Origin: Zhenhengia yiwuensis
GTDB lineage: Bacteria; Bacillota; Clostridia; Lachnospirales; Cellulosilyticaceae
Direction of reading: 5' to 3'
Assembly: GCF_014384995.1 (NCBI RefSeq)
Contig: NZ_JACRSY010000019.1
Location: forward strand, 1-64,000
Length of the DNA stretch: 64,000 bases
The notes under the pieces were generated by a model. It was given only the letters and a program-made list of their open reading frames with translations. It had not been told where the DNA came from and ran no database searches. The position numbers were made by a program, and so were the translations under genes. Below are positions 34,914 to 42,364 of the stretch, piece after piece (within the stretch, counting starts at the first letter, position 1; each line of letters starts with the position of its first letter).

Positions 34914-35675
34914 ATGAGTGTAACATTTAAATTAGAAGATTTTGAAGGACCACTAGACTTACTACTCTATTTACTTGAAAAAAATAAGATGAGTATTTAT
35001 GACATAGAGATTTCTTCTATTACAGATCAATACTTAGCCTATATAGAGACTTCAAATACGTTAGAACTTGAACAGATGAGTGAGTTTATTGTTATGGCAG
35101 CCACTTTGCTTTATATTAAGTCTAAAATGTTATTACCGAAGCCTCCTAAAAATGAAGAGTTAGTAGAAGACGATCCACGTGAAGAGCTGATTCGAAAATT
35201 ATTAGAGTATAAGAAAATTAAGTACGTTTCTCATGAACTTAATGAAAGACAAAACCTATCTACGGATTATTGCTTTAGGAATGCAGAAAGTGCTGATGAG
35301 GTAGAATTACCACAGCCTTCTACAGAAGATGTGCTTATGGATGTTACACTTGAACAGCTTTATGAAACATTTCAGGCACTTCTTAAACAGAAACAGTTAC
35401 TGGTACATCAAAAATCTAAAAAAATTGATTCATCTATCTTAAAGAAAGATTCTTTTACTATTGAGCAAAAGAGTTTATATATTTTAAATTTATTAGAGCT
35501 GAATGCACACATTTCATTCTTTAGTCTATGTACACCAGATATGCCTAAAGTGGAATGTATTGTAACCTTTATGTCTATTTTAGAGCTTATTCATAAGAAG
35601 CAAATACGTGTTGTGCAGGAGAAGCCTTTAGCAGATATTATGATTATGGGAGTGAAGGCGTATGCAAAAGACTGA
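34914..35675 (+). CDS. scpA: Segregation and condensation protein A
   Basis: ScpA is the kleisin subunit that bridges the two heads of SMC in the bacterial condensin. The 253-residue protein starts VTFKLEDFEGPLDLLLYLLEKNK, which divides as EDFEGPLDLLL and the kleisin N-terminal helices. It has the internal ATLLYIKSKMLLP (about residues 62-74) and a C-terminal winged helix beginning near 170. AAGGAG lies upstream. The last 14 bases overlap the start of scpB, so the partners are translationally coupled. Confidence 0.95.
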   Translation: MSVTFKLEDFEGPLDLLLYLLEKNKMSIYDIEISSITDQYLAYIETSNTLELEQMSEFIVMAATLLYIKSKMLLPKPPKNEELVEDDPREELIRKLLEYKKIKYVSHELNERQNLSTDYCFRNAESADEVELPQPSTEDVLMDVTLEQLYETFQALLKQKQLLVHQKSKKIDSSILKKDSFTIEQKSLYILNLLELNAHISFFSLCTPDMPKVECIVTFMSILELIHKKQIRVVQEKPLADIMIMGVKAYAKD

Positions 35676-36231
35676 ACTTGAAAGCAAATTAGAATCTCTA
35701 CTTTTTTTTGTAGGAGATAGTATTCCGAGTAGTAAACTATGTGAAGTATGTGAAACTGAAGAAATTACCATACATATGGCTATTTATAGATTAAATGAAA
35801 TTTACAAAAAGTCTAATAGTGGTATAGAAATTATAGAAGTAAACAATGGTTATCAAATGTGTACGGTACCTAAGAATATTGCTTATATTCAAAAGTATAA
35901 ACAAAAACCAATTAAGAGGCTCTTAACGCAGGCGCTTCTTGAAACATTGGCTATTGTCGCTTATTCACAGCCAATTACAAAAGCTCAAATTGAGGATATA
36001 AGAGGAGTAAGGTCTGAACATGCTGTCAGTAAACTTCTTGAATATGACCTTATTGAGGAAGTAGGTAGGCTTAATGTTATAGGACGACCTATTTTATTTG
36101 GAACGACTACAAGCTTTTTAAGACATTTTGGCTTCAAGACTATTGAAGAGCTTCCAAAGGTGAAAGAAGAGCTTATTGAACGTTTCAAAAAAGAGATTGA
36201 AGAAGAGATGAATTACATCTCAGAAGAGTAA
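35662..36231 (+). CDS. scpB: Segregation and condensation protein B
   Basis: ScpB is a tandem winged-helix protein that binds the central part of ScpA as a dimer. The 189-residue protein has the family motifs ESKLESLLFFVGD, a repeat of winged helices, TQALLETLAIVAYSQPITKAQIE (residues about 92-114, broken as LLETLAIVAYSQPITKAQIE) and IRGVRSEHAVSKLLE. The C-terminal helix is acidic. The ATG lies inside the end of scpA, behind GGAGTGAAGG. Confidence 0.94.
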   Translation: MQKTELESKLESLLFFVGDSIPSSKLCEVCETEEITIHMAIYRLNEIYKKSNSGIEIIEVNNGYQMCTVPKNIAYIQKYKQKPIKRLLTQALLETLAIVAYSQPITKAQIEDIRGVRSEHAVSKLLEYDLIEEVGRLNVIGRPILFGTTTSFLRHFGFKTIEELPKVKEELIERFKKEIEEEMNYISEE

Positions 36232-36251
36232 AAGGACGCATTCACTTCTAT

Positions 36252-36280
36252 GCATAAAATGATAAAGGATGAGGTATGCT
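36252..36280 (+). promoter_or_regulatory. Leader motif upstream of the dacB-like gene, shared with sigG
   Basis: GCATAAAAT (36252-36260), AAGGATG (36265-36271) and ATGCT (36276-36280) match the arrangement upstream of sigG with one extra base in the last gap. A GCATTCACT / AGTGAATGC inverted repeat (36238-36246 with 36309-36317) surrounds this segment and touches the ribosome site. Confidence 0.4.
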
Positions 36281-36318
36281 GAATCATAGTATAGATGAAA
36301 GAATAAGGAGTGAATGCA

Positions 36319-37455
36319 ATGAAGAAGAAATTTGGGATTAGCTTACTTATTACACTTTTGTTAAGTAGCTCACTCTATGCAAGTGAAGTGCCTGGAACTA
36401 TTTATTCTAAAGGGTCTGTTCTTATAGAAAAAGAGAGTAAGCGTGTGCTGTATGAAAAGAACGCTCATGAAAAAATGGCTATGGCCAGTACAACAAAAAT
36501 TATGACATGTATCGTAGCTATTGAATCTGGTAAATTAGATGAGATTGTAACGGTATCAGGAAGGGCTGCACGGGCGCCGAAAGTTAAGTTAAACTTAAAA
36601 ACAGGTGAAAAACAGAAATTAGGTGATTTACTTTATTCCCTCATGCTTGAATCTCATAATGACACGGCTGTGGCCATAGCAGAGCATGTAGGTGGAAGTG
36701 TAGAAGAGTTCTGTGCTATGATGACTGAAAAAGCTAAAGCCATTGGGGCGGAAAATACCTGTTTTGAAACTCCTAATGGATTAGATGGACAGTCTCATTA
36801 TTCCACGCCTTATGATATGGCACTTATTGCTGCCTATGCTTTAGATAACCCAGAGTTTGTAAAAATCATTAATACACCTCAAATTGAAATTCCAACTACC
36901 CAGGTAGAAGGAAGCAAAAAACATGCATTGATTAATAAAAATCGTTTTCTCTCACAGTATGAAGGTGCAGAAGGTGTGAAAACAGGCTATACCAGCAAGG
37001 CAGGACATTGCTTTGTAGGTGCTGTTAAAAAAGAGGATATGGAACTTATTGGTGTAGCATTAGGAGCTGGATGGGACTCAAAAGGTAAATCACGTAAATA
37101 TACAGATGTGATTAAACTTATGAACTATGGCTATAATAACTATAAAAAGTATAAGGTGCTCGATAAGGGCGAAGAAAAAGGTAGTGTTAAAGTGACAAAT
37201 GGTAAAGTGGAGGATGTTACACTTTATGTGGACGAAACCGTTATATTGCCACTTACCGAGCATGAAAAAGAAACAATTGAGCTTAAGAAGACTGTTACAG
37301 ATGAGCTTCAGGCACCAATAGATGAGAATCAGGCTGTGGGAAAAGTAGAAGTTATCTGTGATGGAAAAGTGCTTAAGAAAGTGGATCTTCTTGCAAGTCA
37401 AAAAGTAGACAAAGCAAACTTACTAGACAAATTAAAAAGATTTTTTCAAAAGTGA
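36319..37455 (+). CDS. D-alanyl-D-alanine carboxypeptidase (DacB-like)
   Basis: This second class C PBP is probably exported and cuts D-Ala from peptidoglycan or spore cortex. The ATG at 36319 lies 8 nt after AAGGAG; a GTG at 36310 is inside that site. The 378-residue protein has a signal peptide (about 1-22, ending SSLYASEV). The motifs are STTK (Ser near 57), SHN (near 115) and KTG in GVKTGYTS (near 218), followed by a C-terminal beta domain. The place after scpAB resembles Bacillus ypuI-dacB, where dacB is mother-cell-expressed. spmA and spmB, the usual partners, are not present. Confidence 0.88.
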   Translation: MKKKFGISLLITLLLSSSLYASEVPGTIYSKGSVLIEKESKRVLYEKNAHEKMAMASTTKIMTCIVAIESGKLDEIVTVSGRAARAPKVKLNLKTGEKQKLGDLLYSLMLESHNDTAVAIAEHVGGSVEEFCAMMTEKAKAIGAENTCFETPNGLDGQSHYSTPYDMALIAAYALDNPEFVKIINTPQIEIPTTQVEGSKKHALINKNRFLSQYEGAEGVKTGYTSKAGHCFVGAVKKEDMELIGVALGAGWDSKGKSRKYTDVIKLMNYGYNNYKKYKVLDKGEEKGSVKVTNGKVEDVTLYVDETVILPLTEHEKETIELKKTVTDELQAPIDENQAVGKVEVICDGKVLKKVDLLASQKVDKANLLDKLKRFFQK

Positions 37456-37475
37456 AATAAAGAAAGGGTAGATTT

Positions 37476-38186
37476 ATGCGATTACAAAAATATTTAGCTG
37501 GATGCGGTGTGGGATCAAGAAGAAAATGTGAGGCTTATATAGAAGAAGGGCGTGTCAAAGTCAATGGTATGGTCGTAACAGAGCAGGGCATACAAGTAGC
37601 AGAAGGTGATCAAGTAGAATTTGATGATAAACCTGTTACAATGGAAGAAAAACTGGTTTACTATATTCTTAATAAACCAGTAGGCTATATTACATCTGTG
37701 TCTGATGAAAAGGATCGTGCAACTGTTCTTGATCTATTAAAGGATGTACCTTATCGTGTGTTTCCAGTAGGGAGATTAGACTATAATACAACAGGGCTCC
37801 TTCTTCTTACAAATGATGGAGAACTTACTTATAGTCTAACACATCCAAAACACCACGTAGATAAAACTTATGTTGTGAAAGTAAAAGGTGTTGTAAGGCC
37901 AGCAGCTATTCAAAAACTACAGCAAGGTGTGGTTATTGATGGGTATTTAACAGCACCGGCAAAAGCAAAGATTATAAGACAAACAGGTGCAACAACAACA
38001 ATCAGTTTAACCATTCATGAAGGACGTAATAGACAAGTTAGAAAAATGTGTAGTGCTATAGGGTATGAAGTTTTAAGGCTGAATCGTGAATCTATAGGAA
38101 AGCTTACATTAGGTAATCTTGAAGTAGGTGCATACCGTGCATTAACAAAACAAGAAATTGAGTACTTAAAGGGGTTAGGACAATAA
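37476..38186 (+). CDS. rluB: 23S rRNA pseudouridine synthase RluB-type
   Basis: RluB-family enzymes convert a uridine near position 2605 of 23S rRNA to pseudouridine. The 236-residue protein has an N-terminal S4 RNA-binding domain (MRLQKYLAGCGVGSRRKCE, residues 1-19 onward) and the RsuA-type catalytic motif FPVGRLDYNTTGLLLLTNDG (about 90-109) with the catalytic aspartate in GRLD. EGRNRQVRKMC lies near 185-195. It follows the carboxypeptidase by 20 nt and precedes the methyltransferase by 1 nt. Confidence 0.93.
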   Translation: MRLQKYLAGCGVGSRRKCEAYIEEGRVKVNGMVVTEQGIQVAEGDQVEFDDKPVTMEEKLVYYILNKPVGYITSVSDEKDRATVLDLLKDVPYRVFPVGRLDYNTTGLLLLTNDGELTYSLTHPKHHVDKTYVVKVKGVVRPAAIQKLQQGVVIDGYLTAPAKAKIIRQTGATTTISLTIHEGRNRQVRKMCSAIGYEVLRLNRESIGKLTLGNLEVGAYRALTKQEIEYLKGLGQ

Positions 38187-38187
38187 G

Positions 38188-38763
38188 ATGCTTAGTAGAA
38201 ATATGACAAAGAACGTACACTTTTTTATTGAAAGTCATTTAAGTCAGTGGGGAAAAGAAAACTTAATAGCAATGGATGGAACTCTAGGGAATGGCTATGA
38301 CCTAGAGTTTTTAAATAATCAAAAAGCAATTAGTACTATCTATGGATTTGATATACAGGCTCAGGCCTTGGAGAATAGTAAGACTAGAATTGGTGAAACT
38401 GAGAAGTGCATTTACTATATCCAAGATTCACATCATCATTTAGAGTGTTATATTGAAGGAGAAATAGACTTAGCACTCTTTAATTTAGGCTACTTGCCAG
38501 GAGCAGATAAGTCTATTGTCACAAGAGTAGATACGACCTTAGAAGCTATAGAAAAAACCATTGGGAAACTCTCAAATGGAGGTATGATGGTAGTGATGAC
38601 CTATCCTGGACATGAAGAAGGAAGTAAAGAACACGAAGCAGTCAAAGATTATTTGTCTGGTTTGCATAAGAAAAATCTTTCTATTCTGCAACTTAATGTA
38701 AATAACGTTATAAAGCCTTGTCCTAATTGTTTCTTAATTATCAACCAATTATATAAAATATAA
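38188..38763 (+). CDS. mnmM: YtqB/MnmM-type class I methyltransferase
   Basis: The 191-residue protein has a compact Rossmann methyltransferase fold: AMDGTLGNGYDLEFL (SAM site, residues about 28-42), IYGFDIQAQAL, QDSHHHLECYI, then ALFNLGYLPGADKSIVT (about 92-108) and a late MVVMTYPGHEEGSKEH. These are the family marks of Bacillus YtqB, recently named MnmM, which methylates the aminomethyl group of wobble uridine in tRNA. The coding region begins one base after rluB ends. The exact RNA target is inferred from the family. Confidence 0.82.
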   Translation: MLSRNMTKNVHFFIESHLSQWGKENLIAMDGTLGNGYDLEFLNNQKAISTIYGFDIQAQALENSKTRIGETEKCIYYIQDSHHHLECYIEGEIDLALFNLGYLPGADKSIVTRVDTTLEAIEKTIGKLSNGGMMVVMTYPGHEEGSKEHEAVKDYLSGLHKKNLSILQLNVNNVIKPCPNCFLIINQLYKI

Positions 38764-38793
38764 TAAAATTATGATGTTTTGTGTAAAAATATA

Positions 38794-38822
38794 TTGTTTC
38801 TAACAATTTAATTTAGTATACT
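38794..38822 (+). promoter_or_regulatory. Sigma-A promoter of the decarboxylase operon
   Basis: TTGTTT (38794-38799), 17-nt spacer and TATACT (38817-38822), 58 nt before the first coding start. Confidence 0.6.
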
Positions 38823-38879
38823 ATAAATGGCAATTTTTACACTTTGTTTTAATCTATTTTTCTAATTGGAGGGTATCAG

Positions 38880-40391
38880 ATGAGCACATTACAAAAATTA
38901 TCTGAACTGGAAGCTCACAAAGTAGCTATTCTAAATGGCTATGATGAAGAAGCGAAAAAGGCAGCTTTAGATAAAGGTAAACTAACTGCCAGAGACAGGG
39001 TTACACATTTACTCGACGAGAATAGTTTCGTTGAAATTGGTACTTTCGTTACAAGTAAAACTTTTACTTGCAAAGATCAGAAGGTTAACACGCCTGCTGA
39101 CGGCGTAGTGTGTGGTTATGGAACCGTTGAGGGAAATCTTGTCTATGTTTATAGCCAAGATCCTACAGTGCTAGGCGGTGCTATTGGGGAAATGCATGCT
39201 AAGAAAATTGCAAAAACTTATGATGATGCAATTAAAATGGGAGCACCTGTTATTGGTTTTATTGATACAGTGGGTTTACGTTTGGAAGAAAGTATTGAAG
39301 CACTTAATGGCTATGGGATGATTTTTAACAAAATGAGTAAAGCATCAGGGGTAATTCCTCAAATTGCAGTTATATGTGGTGATTGTGCTGGAGGGGTATC
39401 CTTTGTTGCTGGGTTATCTGATTTTACATTCATGAGTACTAAAAATGGGAAAATGTATTTAAATAGTCCAAATACATTAGAAGATAAAAACGCATCTTTT
39501 GACCATGTAGCAACTGCAAATGTACACTTAAGAGAAAGTGGTCTAGCAGTATGGGGTGAAGAAAGTGAGCAAGTGCTGATAGGAAAGATAAGAGAACTTC
39601 TAACTTACTTACCACTTAATAGTGAACAAGAAACACCATGTTTAAATTGTATGGATGACCTTAATAGAGTAGATTCTAGTCTTAATGATTTTGATTTCGA
39701 TGTAAGACAGATAAGCGAAATTATAGCTTCGATTGTAGATAATGGGATGTATTTTGAAGTAGGAGAGCATTATGGGGCAAAAGTGTTCACTGGTTTTGCA
39801 AGAATGAATGGTGCTACAGTAGGTTTTGTTGCTAATAAAGAAGAAGCTATGGATTTAGCAGCACTTCAGAAAACGACACAATTTGTAAGCTTCTGTGATG
39901 GTTTTAACATTCCAATTGTAACACTTACTAATATTAAATATATTGAGTCAACTGTAGCAACAGAAAGATTAGGTATTATCAAAGCTGCAAGTAAGCTTGC
40001 CTTTGCTTTTGCAAATGCCACAGTACCAAAAGTAAATGTTATTCTTAAAGAAGCTTATGGAACAGCTTATACGCTTATGAATAGTAAGCATATTGGTGCA
40101 GACTATGTCTATGCATGGCCAACAGCGCAGGTTTCTACTATGAATAGTGAAAGTGCTGTAAAAATCATGTATGAAGAGGCACTACAAAATGCTGAAAATC
40201 CAGCTGAGCTTATGCAAGAAAAAGTTAAAGCGTATGAAGAAGAACATAGTAGTGTATACGCTGTAGCAGGACACGGTTATATTGATGATATTATTGAGCC
40301 GGCAGCAACAAGAAAACGTGTTATCGCTGCACTTGAAGTACTCTATACCAAACAAGTTGCAAATCATTTAAAAAAGCACCCAACAGTATAA
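38880..40391 (+). CDS. Acyl-CoA carboxyltransferase subunit (MmdA/PccB/12S-like)
   Basis: This 503-residue protein belongs to the crotonase-fold carboxyltransferase family. Members move a carboxyl group between biotin and an acyl-CoA, as in methylmalonyl-CoA decarboxylase alpha and the transcarboxylase 12S subunit. Visible marks are GKLTARDRVTHLLDENSFVEIG, which splits as GKLTARDRV and the SFVEIG motif (residues about 33-55), GFIDTVGLRLEES, the oxyanion-hole-like ICGDCAGGVSF (about 165-175) and GFVANKEE. It is the first of five co-directional genes that add a gamma subunit, biotin carrier, membrane beta subunit and a 5S-type subunit. Substrate choice (methylmalonyl-CoA or another acyl-CoA) is not readable from sequence. 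Confidence 0.85.
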   Translation: MSTLQKLSELEAHKVAILNGYDEEAKKAALDKGKLTARDRVTHLLDENSFVEIGTFVTSKTFTCKDQKVNTPADGVVCGYGTVEGNLVYVYSQDPTVLGGAIGEMHAKKIAKTYDDAIKMGAPVIGFIDTVGLRLEESIEALNGYGMIFNKMSKASGVIPQIAVICGDCAGGVSFVAGLSDFTFMSTKNGKMYLNSPNTLEDKNASFDHVATANVHLRESGLAVWGEESEQVLIGKIRELLTYLPLNSEQETPCLNCMDDLNRVDSSLNDFDFDVRQISEIIASIVDNGMYFEVGEHYGAKVFTGFARMNGATVGFVANKEEAMDLAALQKTTQFVSFCDGFNIPIVTLTNIKYIESTVATERLGIIKAASKLAFAFANATVPKVNVILKEAYGTAYTLMNSKHIGADYVYAWPTAQVSTMNSESAVKIMYEEALQNAENPAELMQEKVKAYEEEHSSVYAVAGHGYIDDIIEPAATRKRVIAALEVLYTKQVANHLKKHPTV

Positions 40392-40405
40392 GGTAGGTGA
40401 ATTTA

Positions 40406-40738
40406 ATGAAAGTTAGTCTAAATTTTGGCGCGTTTGTAGATGGACTCAGTGTCTTTTTAATAGGAGTGGCCATGGTATTTGTGGTACTTTTTTTGCTGAT
40501 CCTTTTAATCAAAGTTGTTGGATGGGCTGTAAGTACTATAGAAAATAAACAACATCCTGAAAAAGAAGTTAAAATCCCTATTAAGCAAGAAGAGATTAAA
40601 CAAGAAGTGACTCCTATAATAGGAGATGATTTAGAGCTCGTAGCAGTTATTACAGCTACTATTGCAGTAAGCTTGGGGACAACATCAGATAGATTACAAG
40701 TACGTTCTTTAAGACAAGTAAATAGAAATAGAGCATAA
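40406..40738 (+). CDS. oadG: Sodium pump decarboxylase gamma subunit (OadG family)
   Basis: The 110-residue protein has one membrane helix (about residues 14-38, VFLIGVAMVFVVLFLLILL) followed by a charged linker. A C-terminal segment VAVITATIAVSLGTTSDRLQVRS follows (written here as VAVITATIAVSLG and its continuation). OadG-type gamma chains anchor and assemble the peripheral carboxyltransferase with the membrane beta subunit. The ATG at 40406 follows AGGTAGGTGA. A GTG at 40397 lies inside that site. The sequence is poorly conserved in the family, so position in the operon supports the call. Confidence 0.78.
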   Translation: MKVSLNFGAFVDGLSVFLIGVAMVFVVLFLLILLIKVVGWAVSTIENKQHPEKEVKIPIKQEEIKQEVTPIIGDDLELVAVITATIAVSLGTTSDRLQVRSLRQVNRNRA

Positions 40739-40760
40739 ATAAATTAAGGGAGGCAGTATG

Positions 40761-41144
40761 ATGAGAAAATTTCAAGTAACAGTTAACGGTAATACATATG
40801 AGGTAGAGGTAGAAGAGTTAGGTGCAGGCGCAAGTGTAGCAGCAGCACCTTATGTGGCACCAGTACAAGTAGCACAAGCTACGCCAAAGGCAGTAGCGCC
40901 GGTGGTACCAGCACCAGTCGCTTCTACGGGGGCACATAAGGTAGTAGCACCTATGCCAGGTAAAATTGTAGATGTAAAAGTAAGTGTAGGGCAGACTATT
41001 AAAGAAGGAGATTTAGTAGCCATTTTAGAAGCTATGAAAATGGAAAATGAAATTTTCGCTTCTGCATCAGGTACAGTAGCATCTGTTAATACATCTGCAG
41101 GTAACATGGTAGAAGCAAATGACGTGATTATTTCTATCAACTAA
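40761..41144 (+). CDS. Biotin carboxyl carrier subunit
   Basis: The 127-residue protein carries the mobile biotin that shuttles CO2 between the carboxyltransferase and the sodium pump. It has an N-terminal docking segment (KFQVTVNGNTYEVEVEEL), a flexible Ala/Pro/Val-rich linker (about 24-57) and a biotinyl domain. The attachment motif is EAMKMEN, with the biotinylated lysine at residue 93. The ATG at 40761 has GGGAGG 7 nt upstream; the adjacent ATG at 40758 is also possible. It resembles the transcarboxylase 1.3S subunit in layout. Confidence 0.92.
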   Translation: MRKFQVTVNGNTYEVEVEELGAGASVAAAPYVAPVQVAQATPKAVAPVVPAPVASTGAHKVVAPMPGKIVDVKVSVGQTIKEGDLVAILEAMKMENEIFASASGTVASVNTSAGNMVEANDVIISIN

Positions 41145-41179
41145 TCTTTTGGCCTAACTCTATAAAGGGGGAAACAAAA

Positions 41180-42346
41180 ATGAATATAGGCAGTGTATTT
41201 TTAGATTCTGTCAAGGAGTTCTTTATGACTTCAGGACTTGCTCAACTCGATATTAAGTATGTTGCAATGATTCTGATTGCCTGTGGCTTACTTTACTTAG
41301 CTATTGCCAAAGGCTTTGAGCCACTTTTACTTATTCCTATTGCATTTGGGATGCTTCTTGTAAACTTACCAGGTGTAGGTATTACGAATCCGGGTATTAT
41401 GAATGATGTTACAGGTAAAATTGAGCCAGGTGGACTTTTATACTATATAGGAATGGGAAAAGAATTAGGGATTTTCCCACCACTCATCTTTATTGGTGTA
41501 GGGGCAATGACAGATTTTGCACCTCTTATTGCTAATCCTAAAAGCTTACTTTTAGGAGCAGCAGCACAACTTGGTATTTTCGTAGCCTTCTTAGGAGCAC
41601 TTCTTATTGGATTTAATGGTCCAGAAGCTGCATCTATCGGGATTATAGGAGGCGCAGATGGTCCAACATCTATCTTCCTTGCAACAAAATTGGCACCACA
41701 TTTATTAGGAGCTATTGCAGTATCTGCTTACTCTTATATGGCACTTGTTCCGGTTATTCAGCCACCTATCATGAAGCTGCTTACAACAAAAGAACAACGT
41801 ATGGTTAAAATGGAACAGTTAAGACCTGTATCCAAAACAGAAAAAATCATCTTTCCTATTATTGTAACCATTGCAGTATCACTTATTTTACCATCAGCAG
41901 GCACACTTGTAGGAATGCTGATGTTTGGTAATCTTTTAAAAGAAGTTGCTTCTACAAATCGTCTTGCAGATGTAGCAAGTAATGCCATGATGTCCATTAT
42001 TACTATTTTGCTTGGTATTTCAGTAGGAGCTTCAACAAGTGCAGAAAAATTCCTTAACTTTAAAACACTTGGTATTTTAGCACTTGGACTCTTCGCTTTT
42101 ATAGTAGGAACAGCTGGTGGTGTACTCTTTGGTAAAGTGATGTACTATTTAAGTGGTAAGAAAATCAATCCACTTATTGGTGCAGCAGGTGTATCTGCTG
42201 TACCAATGGCAGCACGTGTTGTACAAAAAGTTGGTCAAGAGGAATGTCCAACAAACTTCTTACTCATGCATGCAATGGGACCAAATGTGGCAGGGGTTAT
42301 TGGTTCAGCTATTGCAGCCGGTGTATTACTATCAATTTACGGTTAA
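41180..42346 (+). CDS. oadB: Sodium ion-translocating decarboxylase beta subunit (OadB/MmdB/GcdB)
   Basis: The beta subunit decarboxylates carboxybiotin and uses the energy to pump Na+ out. The 388-residue polytopic protein has about ten membrane segments. Family motifs are FPPLIFIGVGAMTDF (near 92-106), GPEAASIGIIGGADGPTSIF (near 148-167), and the C-terminal GAAGVSAVPMAARVVQKVG (near 333-351). These contain the conserved aspartates and the Gly-Gly-Ala-Asp-Gly-Pro signature of the ion pathway. It lies 35 nt after the biotin carrier behind GGGGGA. Confidence 0.93.
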   Translation: MNIGSVFLDSVKEFFMTSGLAQLDIKYVAMILIACGLLYLAIAKGFEPLLLIPIAFGMLLVNLPGVGITNPGIMNDVTGKIEPGGLLYYIGMGKELGIFPPLIFIGVGAMTDFAPLIANPKSLLLGAAAQLGIFVAFLGALLIGFNGPEAASIGIIGGADGPTSIFLATKLAPHLLGAIAVSAYSYMALVPVIQPPIMKLLTTKEQRMVKMEQLRPVSKTEKIIFPIIVTIAVSLILPSAGTLVGMLMFGNLLKEVASTNRLADVASNAMMSIITILLGISVGASTSAEKFLNFKTLGILALGLFAFIVGTAGGVLFGKVMYYLSGKKINPLIGAAGVSAVPMAARVVQKVGQEECPTNFLLMHAMGPNVAGVIGSAIAAGVLLSIYG

Positions 42347-42364
42347 TAAGGGAGGCCTGTTTTT

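Noticed and set aside
36276..36341. 21-codon frame overlapping the dacB-like start
   Set aside because: ATG at 36276 has GAGGT nearby, but the peptide has no recognisable feature and runs out of frame into the carboxypeptidase. It is kept only as an alternative reading of the shared leader motif.
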